Assembly (NCBI RefSeq): GCF_048060115.1
Contig: NZ_JBHMIM010000026.1
Location: 25,960 to 89,959, forward strand
DNA: 64,000 bases
Source: Micromonospora_E sp048060115
Lineage (GTDB): Bacteria; Actinomycetota; Actinomycetes; Mycobacteriales; Micromonosporaceae
Reading direction: 5' to 3'
Both the position numbers and the translations under genes were made by a program. Positions 18,578-26,643 of this stretch are shown here, one piece after another. Below the pieces are notes generated by a model. It ran no database searches and was not told the origin of the DNA. It was given only the letters and a program-made list of their open reading frames with translations. How positions within the stretch are numbered: position 1 is the first letter of the stretch; each line of letters opens with the position of its first letter.

Positions 18578-19511
18578 CCCCACCGATCTCGCCGGTTCCT
18601 CCTGGTGGGCGGCCGTCCGTCGGACCGTGGGTGAGTTCACCGCCGACGCGATCCCCGACCTGGCCGCCGGGCTGACGTACTACGGGGTGCTGTCGATCTT
18701 CCCGGGCCTGCTGGTCTTGGTGTCGGTCGTCGGTCTGCTCGGCGACGGCGCCACCGACGACGTCCAAGCCGTGATCGGGGACATCGCCCCCGGTGAGATC
18801 GGCGGATTCCTCGACCAGGCGATCGATCAGGTCCGCGACAGCGGCGGTACGGCCGGACTGGTCGCCATCCTCGGTCTGCTCGCCGCGTTCTGGTCGGCGT
18901 CGAGCTACATCGGGGCGTTCATGCGGGCCGCCAACGCGATCTACGACGTGCCGGAGGGCCGGCCGATCTGGAAGACGCTGCCGATCCGGCTGGGTGTCAC
19001 CGCGGTGATCGGGCTGATGCTGATCGCCAGCGCCCTCATCGTCGTGTTCACCGGCGAACTCGCCGAACAGGCCGGCGAGCTGATCGGTGCCGGACCCGCT
19101 GCGGTCGCCACCTGGGACGTCGCCAAGTGGCCGGTGCTGGTCGTCCTGGTCAGCTTGATGTTCTCGATCCTCTACTGGGCCACGCCGAACGCCAGACACG
19201 GCGGCTTCCGCTGGGTGAGCCCGGGCAGCGTGCTGGCGGTGCTGCTCTGGTTGGCGGTCTCCGCCGCGTTCGCCTTCTACGTCGCCAACTTCGCCTCCTA
19301 CAACGAGACCTACGGCGCCATCGCCGGAGTCATCGTCTTCCTGGTCTGGCTGTGGCTGACCAACATCGCGATTCTGCTCGGCGGGGAGTTGGACGCCGAG
19401 TTGGAGCGCGGCCGGGCCATCGCCGCCGGCCACCCCGCCGATGGGGAGCCATACCTGGAGTTGCGGGACTCCAGCAAGGTGCCGGAGCACCGGCGGCCGG
19501 CGGAAGCCTGA
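18471..19511 (+). CDS. YihY/BrkB-family inner membrane protein
   Basis: A 346-residue polytopic membrane protein of the YihY/virulence factor BrkB family (once called ribonuclease BN). Seen: the opening DAIPDLAAGLTYYGVLSIFP, five further hydrophobic segments, the family stretch LLAAFWSASSYIGAFMRAAN, and YNETYGAIAGVIVFLVWLWL near the C-terminus. Hydrophilic N- and C-termini are predicted cytoplasmic. GGAGGT at 18459-18464 precedes the ATG at 18471 by 6 bases, so the longer open frame starting at 18186 is rejected. The start lies inside the degenerate tail of the terC fragment. Function of the family is not settled. Confidence 0.88.
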   Translation: MPAAHTAGSPPSHDGPATTATQPNRPPVGPDEGPDSPTDLAGSSWWAAVRRTVGEFTADAIPDLAAGLTYYGVLSIFPGLLVLVSVVGLLGDGATDDVQAVIGDIAPGEIGGFLDQAIDQVRDSGGTAGLVAILGLLAAFWSASSYIGAFMRAANAIYDVPEGRPIWKTLPIRLGVTAVIGLMLIASALIVVFTGELAEQAGELIGAGPAAVATWDVAKWPVLVVLVSLMFSILYWATPNARHGGFRWVSPGSVLAVLLWLAVSAAFAFYVANFASYNETYGAIAGVIVFLVWLWLTNIAILLGGELDAELERGRAIAAGHPADGEPYLELRDSSKVPEHRRPAEA

Positions 19512-19532
19512 CAGTTCGCCCGGCGCCCACCG

Positions 19533-19560
19533 GGCCGCCCGGGGCCTATGCCAGGCGGCC
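19533..19560. terminator. Hairpin between convergent YihY and Clp-N genes
   Basis: GGCCGCC (19533-19539) pairs with GGCGGCC (19554-19560); an inner GGC-CTAT-GCC extends the stem. It lies between two convergent genes and has no U-tract, as is common in high-GC actinomycetes. Confidence 0.5.
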
Positions 19561-19579
19561 GGGCGGGCCTGGTTCGGCG

Positions 19580-20329
19580 TCAGCCGGCTGACTGGTCGTC
19601 GGCTGCCGGCGCGTCGTCGCGGGGCGTCGATCGCACGTACTCCTCGACGCTGGCCTTGGTCACGCCGAGGTCGGCCAGCGGGCCGGCGTCCGCGGCGAAC
19701 TCCAGCAAGGCCAGCAGGATGTGGGCGGTCCCGACGACCCGGTCGTCGAGCCGCAGCGCCTCGCGGAAGGTCAGCTCCAGCACCTTGCGGACGTGTGCGT
19801 CGAACGGAATCAGCTCCGGAACGTGCTCGACGGCCGGCGGCAGTGCCGTCTCCGCCTGTCGGCGTACCCGGTCGAGGTCGGGCACCTGGGCGGCGAGGGC
19901 CTGGGCGGCGGGGGTCTGCGGCTGGGCGAGCAGAGCGAGCACCAGATGGGGGGTACAGATCTCGTCGTTTCCGGCCGACCGGGCCTCGTTTTGGGCGGCG
20001 ACGACGACGTTGCGGGCCTCCGGGGTGAACCGGTTGAAGCCCTGCTGCGGGTCGAGGTCGTTGGGCTCGCCGGGCGCCTTCGGCACGAACCGCTTCTGGG
20101 CGGCCTGCTTGCTGACGCCGATGCTGCGGCCGATCTCCGTCCACGAGGCACCGGATCGGCGGGCCTGATCCACGAAGTGGCCGATCAGGTGGTCGGCGAG
20201 CTCGCCGAGGTGATCGCCGATGACGACGGCGTTGCTGAGTTGGGCGAGGCGGTCGCTGTTGGCCTTCTTGATGCCGGCGATCAGGTCGTCGAGCCGGACG
20301 GGGCTGGCGAACTGGACAGAATCACTCAT
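19580..20329 (-). CDS. Clp N-terminal-domain protein with helix-turn-helix
   Basis: A 249-residue protein with no ATPase part. Residues about 45-85 form a helix-turn-helix (SGASWTEIGRSIGVSKQAAQ). Residues about 95-235 carry two Clp repeat (ClpA/ClpC N-domain) motifs, recognisable as FTPEARNVVVAAQNEARSAG, CTPHLVLALLAQP and VGTAHILLALLEF. Clp N-domains bind adaptor proteins or unfolded substrates, so this looks like a regulator linking protein quality control to transcription. Two palindromes directly upstream of the ATG (20330-20377), one touching the start codon, suggest self-regulation. Similar stand-alone Clp-N/HTH proteins occur in actinomycetes; their function is not established as far as I know. 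Confidence 0.85.
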   Translation of the reverse strand: MSDSVQFASPVRLDDLIAGIKKANSDRLAQLSNAVVIGDHLGELADHLIGHFVDQARRSGASWTEIGRSIGVSKQAAQKRFVPKAPGEPNDLDPQQGFNRFTPEARNVVVAAQNEARSAGNDEICTPHLVLALLAQPQTPAAQALAAQVPDLDRVRRQAETALPPAVEHVPELIPFDAHVRKVLELTFREALRLDDRVVGTAHILLALLEFAADAGPLADLGVTKASVEEYVRSTPRDDAPAADDQSAG

Positions 20330-20377
20330 GCGTCAACCATAGGTTGACGCAGGCAAAACGTCAACCTGAAGTTGACG
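20330..20377. promoter_or_regulatory. Two palindromic operators upstream of the Clp-N regulator
   Basis: Site 1 (20330-20350) is a perfect dyad, GCGTCAACC-ATA-GGTTGACGC. Site 2 (20359-20377) is CGTCAAC-CTGAA-GTTGACG. Centres are about 28 bases apart and share the GTCAAC/GTTGAC half-site. Site 1 begins next to the start codon of the regulator gene, which would allow repression of transcription or initiation. Confidence 0.65.
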
Positions 20378-20579
20378 ATCGGATCAGAGTCGGATCTGGT
20401 TGGCCACGTGCTCGTCCAACATCGAGCCGAGCCGAGCACCGCCAGCAGGGCCCGGTCGTTGATGGCGTACACCGAGAAGTAGCTGTACCAGCCGCATCGA
20501 ACGCTCACTCGTGGACCAGGGTCGAAGCTATCGCCGCAGAGGCGGGATGCTGGCGGAGTCGAATAGGTACCGTACAGAC

Positions 20580-21617
20580 ATGGCGAAGACAGCGGATGGC
20601 AGCACCGACGGTAGCTACGTCAACCCAGGCGGCGAGTTCACCCGCGACCAGCGCTACATCGCGACGCGAATCACCGCCGACGGCCGTGACGGATACCCGG
20701 TGGAGCCGGAACGCTACCGTCTGGTGGTCAGTCGGGCCTGCCCGTGGGCGAACCGGGCCATCATCGTCCGGCGGCTGCTCGGCCTGGAGAAGGCGCTGTC
20801 GATGGGCATCGCCGGGCCGACCCACGACAAGCGCAGCTGGACCTTCGACCTGGACCCCGACGACCGGGACCCGGTGCTCGGCATCGAGCGGCTGCAGGAA
20901 GCCTTCTTCGCCCGAATGCCCGGCTACGAGCGTGGAATCACCGTGCCGGCCATCGTCGACGTGCCGACCGGCCAGGTGGTGACCAACGACTACGCACAGC
21001 TCACCCTGGACCTGTCGACCGAATGGACCGCGTACCACCGGCCGGGCGCACCCGAGCTCTACCCCGAGGCGCTGCGGGCCGAGATCGACGAGGTCAACGG
21101 TGCCGTCTTCGCCGACGTGAACAACGGGGTCTACCGGTGCGGTTTCGCCGGCAGCCAGGAAGCCTACGAAAAGTCGTACCATCGGCTGTTCGACCGGCTC
21201 GACTGGCTCAGCAGCCGGCTGGCGAGCCAGCGCTACCTGGTCGGGGACACCATCACCGAAGCCGACGTACGGCTGTTCACCACGCTGGTCCGCTTCGATC
21301 CGGTCTACCATGGGCACTTCAAGTGCAACCGGCAGAAGCTGACCGAGATGCCGGTACTGTGGGCGTACGCCCGGGATCTGTTCCAGACCCCCGGCTTCGG
21401 CGACACCATCGACTTCGATCACATCAAGCGGCACTACTACGAGGTCCATCGCGACATCAACCCGACCGGGGTGGTGCCGCTCGGCCCGGAGCTGGCCAAC
21501 TGGCTGACGCCACACGGGCGGGAGCAGCTCGGCGGTCGCCCGTTCGGTGATGGCACCCCGCCGCCGCCACCGCCGTCCGGCGAAATCGTGCCCGCCGGTC
21601 ACAACCCGCTGATCTGA
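20580..21617 (+). CDS. Glutathionyl-hydroquinone-reductase-like glutathione S-transferase (ECM4/YqjG type)
   Basis: A 345-residue omega-like GST. Seen: the thioredoxin-like N-domain with the catalytic cysteine in YRLVVSRACPWANRAIIVRR, the family's long insert, VTNDYAQLTLDL in the thiol-binding site, and an all-helical C-domain (YEKSYHRLFDRLDWLSSRLA, ITEADVRLFTTLVRFDPVYH). Enzymes of this group reduce glutathionyl-hydroquinones. Actinomycetes generally use mycothiol, so the natural thiol may differ. Reading is open to 20511; the ATG at 20580 begins the conserved part and is preferred. A proline-rich tail (DGTPPPPPPSGE) ends the protein. The next gene starts 15 bases downstream and encodes a quinol monooxygenase-like protein, which fits quinone metabolism. 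Confidence 0.9.
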   Translation: MAKTADGSTDGSYVNPGGEFTRDQRYIATRITADGRDGYPVEPERYRLVVSRACPWANRAIIVRRLLGLEKALSMGIAGPTHDKRSWTFDLDPDDRDPVLGIERLQEAFFARMPGYERGITVPAIVDVPTGQVVTNDYAQLTLDLSTEWTAYHRPGAPELYPEALRAEIDEVNGAVFADVNNGVYRCGFAGSQEAYEKSYHRLFDRLDWLSSRLASQRYLVGDTITEADVRLFTTLVRFDPVYHGHFKCNRQKLTEMPVLWAYARDLFQTPGFGDTIDFDHIKRHYYEVHRDINPTGVVPLGPELANWLTPHGREQLGGRPFGDGTPPPPPPSGEIVPAGHNPLI

Positions 21618-21632
21618 CCGACCAGGAGCAGC

Positions 21633-21935
21633 ATGATCATCATCGCTGGAACGCTGCGAACCGAGCCCGCCGACCGCGATTCATACCTCGCCGCCTGCCA
21701 ACCCGTGGTCACGGCCGCCCGGTCCGCGCCGGGCTGCCTCGACTTCAGCCTCAGTGCCGACCTGGTCGAATCCGACCGGATCAACGTGTACGAACGGTGG
21801 GAGTCCGAAGCCGAGCTGTTGACGTTCCGCGACCAGGGTCCGGCAGACGGATCCGGCCCGTCGGACGAACAACTTGCCCAGATCCGTGACGCGCAGGTCT
21901 GGCGCTTCGAGGTGTCGTCCGTCGGCCCACCGTGA
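21633..21935 (+). CDS. Antibiotic biosynthesis monooxygenase (ABM/YgiN-like) domain protein
   Basis: A 100-residue dimeric alpha-beta barrel protein. Seen: MIIIAGTLRTEPADRDSYLA, CLDFSLSADLVESDRINVYE and ESEAELLTFR, the typical YgiN/ActVA-Orf6 pattern. AGGAGCAGC precedes the ATG. It follows the GST-like gene by 15 bases, so both are probably co-transcribed. Members oxidise quinols or aromatic substrates without cofactor, or degrade haem; the present partner suggests quinol chemistry. Confidence 0.88.
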   Translation: MIIIAGTLRTEPADRDSYLAACQPVVTAARSAPGCLDFSLSADLVESDRINVYERWESEAELLTFRDQGPADGSGPSDEQLAQIRDAQVWRFEVSSVGPP

Positions 21936-21969
21936 CCGCCCGGTGCCGCCGGCCGGGCGTGGTGGTCAC
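21932..21969. terminator. Hairpin after the ABM gene
   Basis: GTGACC-GCCCGG pairs with CCGGGC and GGTCAC around a GC-rich loop, with a five-base bulge on the right side. It overlaps the ABM stop codon and lies in the gap before the convergent small gene. Confidence 0.5.
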
Positions 21970-22074
21970 CGCGGTCGAGGTGGCCGCCAGCTCGATGAAC
22001 CGCACCGACCCATCCTGGCAGCCACCAGCGACACAATTGCGCTTGCCAGCTATGCGGTGACCGTCTGTCGTCGG

Positions 22075-22335
22075 TTACGCGACGACCAGCAGCCCGGGAT
22101 CGTTGTCCTCGCGGCGGCGGGCCGGCGCGGTGGCCCCGGCCGGCTCCTCGACCCGCAGACCCCGGGCGCGCACCTGGTCTGCCACCCGGGCCAATGCCGA
22201 ATCAACGGCGCAGAGAGCGACCGAGAGCTCGCTGAGCTGGGCGCGCAGCGACTCCTCCGGCCACGCGGAGACGTCGACGTCCCGCAGAGCACTGACGGCG
22301 GCGTCGAGCCGCGCGATCACCTCGTTCGTACGCAT
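22075..22335 (-). CDS. Small helical protein of unknown function
   Basis: An 86-residue protein, almost wholly alpha-helical, with a coiled-coil-like stretch LRAQLSELSVALCAVDSALA and an Ala/Arg-rich end. The pattern resembles the first helices of DUF222 (HNH-endonuclease-associated) proteins, but the gene is complete in itself and no nuclease part follows. The ATG at 22335 lies 10 bases beyond the stop of the M20 peptidase gene, with AGGG as a weak ribosome site, so it is probably the second gene of that operon. I cannot assign a function. Confidence 0.55.
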   Translation of the reverse strand: MRTNEVIARLDAAVSALRDVDVSAWPEESLRAQLSELSVALCAVDSALARVADQVRARGLRVEEPAGATAPARRREDNDPGLLVVA

Positions 22336-22345
22336 GTTCGAAACC

Positions 22346-23731
22346 CTAGCGGACGGTTCCCGCCTCGCGCAGCAGAATCGCCGGATTCGCCACCGCCGTC
22401 AGCAGGAACGTCTCCGCCAGGCAGACCCGCTCGAACTCACCCAGGTGCAGGCTCTCATTCGGCCCGTGCGCTCCGGAGTACGGATCCTCCACCCCGGTCA
22501 CCAGGATCGCCGCCGCCGGAAACATCTCCTGGATGGTGGCGATGAACGGAATCGACCCGCCGACCCCGATCTCCACCGGCACGGTGCCGTCCCAGGCAGC
22601 CGCGAACGCCGCCCGGGCCGCGTCGAAGTACGGGCCGGTCGCGTCGATAACGCAGGCGTCACCGTCGCTTTCCAGGCTCACCGCCACCTGCGCCCCCCAC
22701 GGCGCGCGCGCCTGCAGGTGCGCGGTCAACGCCGCGTACGCCTTCGCCGGGTCGTCGCCGGGTGCCAGCCGCAGGCTCAGCTTGGCGCGGGCTGCCGGCA
22801 CCAACGCGTTCGGCGCACCATCGGTGGCCGGAGCGTCGATGCCCAACACCGCCAAGGCCGGCTTGGTCCAGAGCCGGTCGGTCAACGCCCCGGTGCCGGT
22901 GAACCGCACCCCGTCGACCATGCCGGCCTCGTCGCGCAGCCGCTGCTCCGGCAGGTCCACCGCAGCGCCGGTCCGCCCGAGGAGGCCCGGCACGGCCACG
23001 TCACCGGCGTCGTCGTGCAGGGTGGCCAGCAGCCGGCAGAGCGCGGTCAACGCGTCCGGCACCGGGCCGCCGAACATGCCACTGTGCACCGCCTGGCGCA
23101 GCGTGCGGACCTCGACGAAACAGCTGACCAGGCCGCGCAGCGACGTCGTCAACGCCGGTACGCCGATCTCCCAGTTGGCCGAGTCTGCGATCACGATCAC
23201 GTCGGCGGCCAGGGCGTCGCGGTGCTCGTCGAGCAGGTGCGACAGCGACTCGCTGCCGTACTCCTCCTCGCCTTCGACGAAGAGCACCACGCCGACCGGC
23301 AAGTCGTCGCCGTACGCCCGCAGCGCGGCGATGTGCGCCATCACGCCGGCCTTGTCGTCGGCGGCACCACGCCCGTACAGCCGGCCGTCCCGCTCGACCG
23401 GCTCGAACGGGTCACTGGTCCACAGTGCCAGGTCACCGACCGGCTGCACGTCGTGGTGGGCGTACAGCAGCACCGTCGGGGCACCCGGCGGTGCCGGCCG
23501 CCGGCCGATCACCGCCGGCTGCCCGCCGGCCCGCACCACCTGCACGTCCAGCCCGCAGCCTCGGGTTAGCTCGGCCACCGCCTGCGCGGAACGTTCCACG
23601 TGGCTGTGATCGAAGCCGTCGAAGGCGATGCCGGGGATCCGGATCAACCGTTCCAGGTCGGCGCGGACACCCGGCAGTTCCCTGGCGACGGCAGCCCGCA
23701 GGTCTGCGATGGTGGGGTTGGCAGCAGTCAT
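22346..23731 (-). CDS. M20 family dipeptidase (metallopeptidase)
   Basis: A 461-residue zinc peptidase of the M20/ArgE/CPG2 family. Seen: the metal-ligand motif LLYAHHDVQPVGD, GRGAADDKAGVMAH with the bridging Asp, the catalytic EGEEEYGSE, a dimerisation (lid) domain around residues 190-350, and the final metal histidine in SGAHGPNESLHLGEF. These enzymes cleave dipeptides or N-acyl amino acids in the cytoplasm. The ATG at 23731 opens the conserved part; the open frame up to 23824 has no better start and would cross the divergent promoter of the next gene. Confidence 0.92.
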   Translation of the reverse strand: MTAANPTIADLRAAVARELPGVRADLERLIRIPGIAFDGFDHSHVERSAQAVAELTRGCGLDVQVVRAGGQPAVIGRRPAPPGAPTVLLYAHHDVQPVGDLALWTSDPFEPVERDGRLYGRGAADDKAGVMAHIAALRAYGDDLPVGVVLFVEGEEEYGSESLSHLLDEHRDALAADVIVIADSANWEIGVPALTTSLRGLVSCFVEVRTLRQAVHSGMFGGPVPDALTALCRLLATLHDDAGDVAVPGLLGRTGAAVDLPEQRLRDEAGMVDGVRFTGTGALTDRLWTKPALAVLGIDAPATDGAPNALVPAARAKLSLRLAPGDDPAKAYAALTAHLQARAPWGAQVAVSLESDGDACVIDATGPYFDAARAAFAAAWDGTVPVEIGVGGSIPFIATIQEMFPAAAILVTGVEDPYSGAHGPNESLHLGEFERVCLAETFLLTAVANPAILLREAGTVR

Positions 23732-23796
23732 CCGACGATCGTAGGCTCCGGGCATGTCGAGTCGCGCCCGCCCGGCTGAGGCGGCACACTGGCCCG

Positions 23797-25347
23797 ATGG
23801 ACGGCACGACGACCCCCGAAGCATGCAACTGCCCCGGCTGCAGCGGAGACGCCGACGGCATCATCGCCACGATGCTGACCAGCGCCGCTGACCTGATCGG
23901 CGACGAGGATCCGCTCACCGCCGAGATGACCGGTGCGATGTTCGTCGCGATGATCGACGACGCCCCGGACCCGGACGGCATCAGCCCGATGAGCCACGGC
24001 CTGATCCCGCAGCTGGCCGCCCAGGGCGGCACCGAGGCGCTGGCACTGTTGGCCGCGATCGCCGCGGTGGCCCCGCAGCCGACCGCCGACGTCGCCACCA
24101 CCGCGATGAACGCGCTCGCCGAGTCCGGCACACCACGACCCAAGTGGGCCGACGAGATCACCGACGAGGTGACCGTCGGAGACTGTTGGCGACTCGACGA
24201 CACCGGCGGGATCATGACCGTGTTCGCCGTCGGCTTCCAGCGGGCCGGCCGGACGCACGCGATGATGATCTTCGTCGACCACACCGACTGCGGAGCCGCC
24301 CAGGACATCGCCCTGCTCGACGGCGACAAACTGCCCGACGCACTGGACAAGCTGATCGAGACTGTCGGCACCACCCAGATTCGGCTCGATCCGGCCGACC
24401 TACGCTGGCATCTCGAGCAGGCGCTCGACGCCCGGCAGGTGCACGACGAAGACGACGCGGATCTCGACGACGAGGAATTCGACGACGACGAGCTCGACGG
24501 CGGCCTGTCGACCGGTGACGACTTCCTGATCGACGACGGCACGGACGACGACCTGGACGAGGACGACGGACCGGACTACCCGGTGCTCGCGACCCTGCTG
24601 CGGGCCCGGCTCGCGACGATCCCGGCATCGGACCGCCCGGCCGCCCCGCATCACGACGATGACGACGAGGTGATCGACCCGGCGGCCCTGTTCCCCGGCC
24701 TGCTCGGCAGGACGCCCGCCGCGATAGGCCGAGGTCGCCCCCGGTCGGCCCCGGCCCGCAAGCTGCCGCCGAAACGGAAGAAGTCCCAGGGGCCGGCACC
24801 GGTCTACCGACTCGGCGTGGAACTGGCCGGCAGCGAGCCGCCGATCCGGCGACAGGTGGAGGTGGTGGGTGACACCCCGCTGGAGACCCTGCACTACGTG
24901 ATCCAGTCGGTGTTCGACTGGGACGACAGCCACCTGCACCTGTTCGAGACCTCGTACGGCGAGTTCGCGCCACCGGGAAACCAGACCAGGCATCCCTCGG
25001 AGCGAAAGGTCACCTTGGAACAGGTCGCCGCCGCCGAAGGCGAAACGTTCACCTACCGGTACGACTTCGGCGACGACTGGGAGCACGAGATCACCGTCGT
25101 GGCGGTCACCGACCGCGACCCGGCGGCCAGCTACCCCCGGTGTACGGGTGGCGAGCGGGCCGCGCCGCCGGAGGACTGCGGTGGGGTCCTGGGCTACGCG
25201 AACCTGCTCGACGCGGTGGCCGACCCGACGCATCCGGAGCATGCCGACCGGCGGGAATGGCTCGGTCTCGACGAGCGGCAGACCGCGTTCGACCCCGAGC
25301 GCTTCGACGCCGACCGGGTCGACCAACGCCTGGCTACCCTGCGCTGA
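23797..25347 (+). CDS. Plasmid pRiA4b ORF-3-like domain protein
   Basis: A 516-residue protein. The C-terminal third (about residues 335-510) is a pRiA4b ORF-3/IS1096-TnpR-like domain: VYRLGVELAGSEPPIRRQVE, VIQSVFDWDDSHLHLF, YRYDFGDDWEHEITV, and a Cys-containing CTGGERAAPPEDCGG. The N-terminal part starts with a cysteine pair (CNCPGC) and is otherwise helical. The middle is a very acidic linker (runs of Asp and Glu, residues about 215-270) followed by a basic patch. Function of the family is unknown; the acidic linker may mimic nucleic acid or bind basic partners. The ATG at 23797 is preferred over longer upstream reading that would overlap the divergent peptidase gene. Confidence 0.85.
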   Translation: MDGTTTPEACNCPGCSGDADGIIATMLTSAADLIGDEDPLTAEMTGAMFVAMIDDAPDPDGISPMSHGLIPQLAAQGGTEALALLAAIAAVAPQPTADVATTAMNALAESGTPRPKWADEITDEVTVGDCWRLDDTGGIMTVFAVGFQRAGRTHAMMIFVDHTDCGAAQDIALLDGDKLPDALDKLIETVGTTQIRLDPADLRWHLEQALDARQVHDEDDADLDDEEFDDDELDGGLSTGDDFLIDDGTDDDLDEDDGPDYPVLATLLRARLATIPASDRPAAPHHDDDDEVIDPAALFPGLLGRTPAAIGRGRPRSAPARKLPPKRKKSQGPAPVYRLGVELAGSEPPIRRQVEVVGDTPLETLHYVIQSVFDWDDSHLHLFETSYGEFAPPGNQTRHPSERKVTLEQVAAAEGETFTYRYDFGDDWEHEITVVAVTDRDPAASYPRCTGGERAAPPEDCGGVLGYANLLDAVADPTHPEHADRREWLGLDERQTAFDPERFDADRVDQRLATLR

Positions 25348-25433
25348 CCCGCAGCCGGCCCTGCCGGTCGCCCCGCTGGCGGCCGGCACGCTGGCGGCCG
25401 CAGGCCAGGTCGACAGGCCGGCGGCCCGGTCAC

Positions 25434-26576
25434 CTATTGGGGCCGGCTGCCGGGCCGGCCGGTGCTGCTGGCCGCACTCGCCCAGGAGCGTGCCCGCCCG
25501 GCCGCGCCGCTGGCCCACTCCCCCATGTCCGCGGCGCCGGTGCCGAGCCGGCGCAGCAGCCCGACCAGCGGATCCTGACTGCGGCCGAACTCCTCCCGGT
25601 ACGCCTGGGCGGCGGCCTTGATCTCTTCGGTCACCGAGGCGGTCGAATCGTCGTCGCGACGCGGATACTCCCCGGCCAGGACCTGCCCGTAGCCACCGGA
25701 GTCGATCCACTGGCGCAGCGCCGCCGCCCGCGCCACCGGCACCGGATGGGTGCTCCACGCCGTCATCCGCAGCTTGTGCATACTGTCGCGCAGGTCACCG
25801 CCGCCCTCGTACTCGGCGGCCTGCTCCAGGAAGGCGGCCGTGTCGATCTGGCTGAGGTCGCCGCCACCGGCCAGCTTCATCAGCAGTCGCAGCGACGCCG
25901 CCGGGTCCTGCCCGGCGAGCAGGCCGGCCCGGTCCCCGGATAGCTCCGCCTTACGCCACCATTCCAGCATCGCGGCGATGATCGCCCGCAGCGCGATGGC
26001 CCCGACCGGCAGCCAGCTCAGGTTCGCCGCCCAGCGGGTCAGGATGGCGAGAATCGTCTGGTAGACGGCGTGCCCGCTGCGCACGTGACCGAGTTCGTGG
26101 CCGAGCAGCGTACGCAGTTCCTCGTCGTCGAACTGCTGCACGCAGGCGGTGTTGATCACGATGAACGGCTTGTCCAGGCCGATCGCCTGGGCGCCCAGCA
26201 CCGGAGACTGGGTGACGAACAGCTCCGGCAGCTCCGGCACGTCGAGGGTGGCCGCAGCCTCGGCGAACAGCCGGTGCACCCGCGGATACTGCCGATGGTC
26301 CACCCGGACCGACGAGGCCAGGTAGGAGAGCCGGAACGCACGCTCGTTCCACATCCCGAAGAACGTTTTGACCACGTCGTCGAAGCCGCGCAGCTCGCGC
26401 AGGGCGGTCAGCGCGCCCCGGTCGGCCGGGTGTTCCCAGGCCCGGGAGCTGATCCCGGTCAACGCGATCCGCCGTCGGGCCGGCGGGCTCGCCTCCTGGC
26501 CGTCCGGCTGCGCCGGGTTGCTTGCTGGAATGTCCCGATCGGCAGGCGTCGTGGCGCTGTCGTCGTCTGCGGTCAT
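25434..26576 (-). CDS. M48 family zinc metalloprotease (HtpX/Oma1-like)
   Basis: A 380-residue protease. Seen: HELGH at residues 160-164 as zinc site, preceded by INTACVQQFDDEELRTLLG, then two hydrophobic stretches after the active site (LTRWAANLSWLPVGAIALRAI), and the third zinc ligand region AELSGDRAGLLAG. The N-terminus is polar and proline-rich; residues 35-130 resemble the usual N-domain of soluble M48 proteins. Related enzymes degrade damaged membrane proteins. It stands alone, convergent with the pRiA4b-like gene and 67 bases downstream of the P-loop kinase gene. Confidence 0.9.
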   Translation of the reverse strand: MTADDDSATTPADRDIPASNPAQPDGQEASPPARRRIALTGISSRAWEHPADRGALTALRELRGFDDVVKTFFGMWNERAFRLSYLASSVRVDHRQYPRVHRLFAEAAATLDVPELPELFVTQSPVLGAQAIGLDKPFIVINTACVQQFDDEELRTLLGHELGHVRSGHAVYQTILAILTRWAANLSWLPVGAIALRAIIAAMLEWWRKAELSGDRAGLLAGQDPAASLRLLMKLAGGGDLSQIDTAAFLEQAAEYEGGGDLRDSMHKLRMTAWSTHPVPVARAAALRQWIDSGGYGQVLAGEYPRRDDDSTASVTEEIKAAAQAYREEFGRSQDPLVGLLRRLGTGAADMGEWASGAAGRARSWASAASSTGRPGSRPQ

Positions 26577-26643
26577 CTCGGGCGCTCCCGGGTCGGCTGA
26601 GTGGCCTACCTAGCCGATGGTGCCCCACCGGCGCCACCGGCGT

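Noticed and set aside
23797..25347. Calling the pRiA4b ORF-3-like gene a mobile element
   Set aside because: The domain occurs in IS1096-type elements, but no transposase, inverted repeats or target duplication are seen here.
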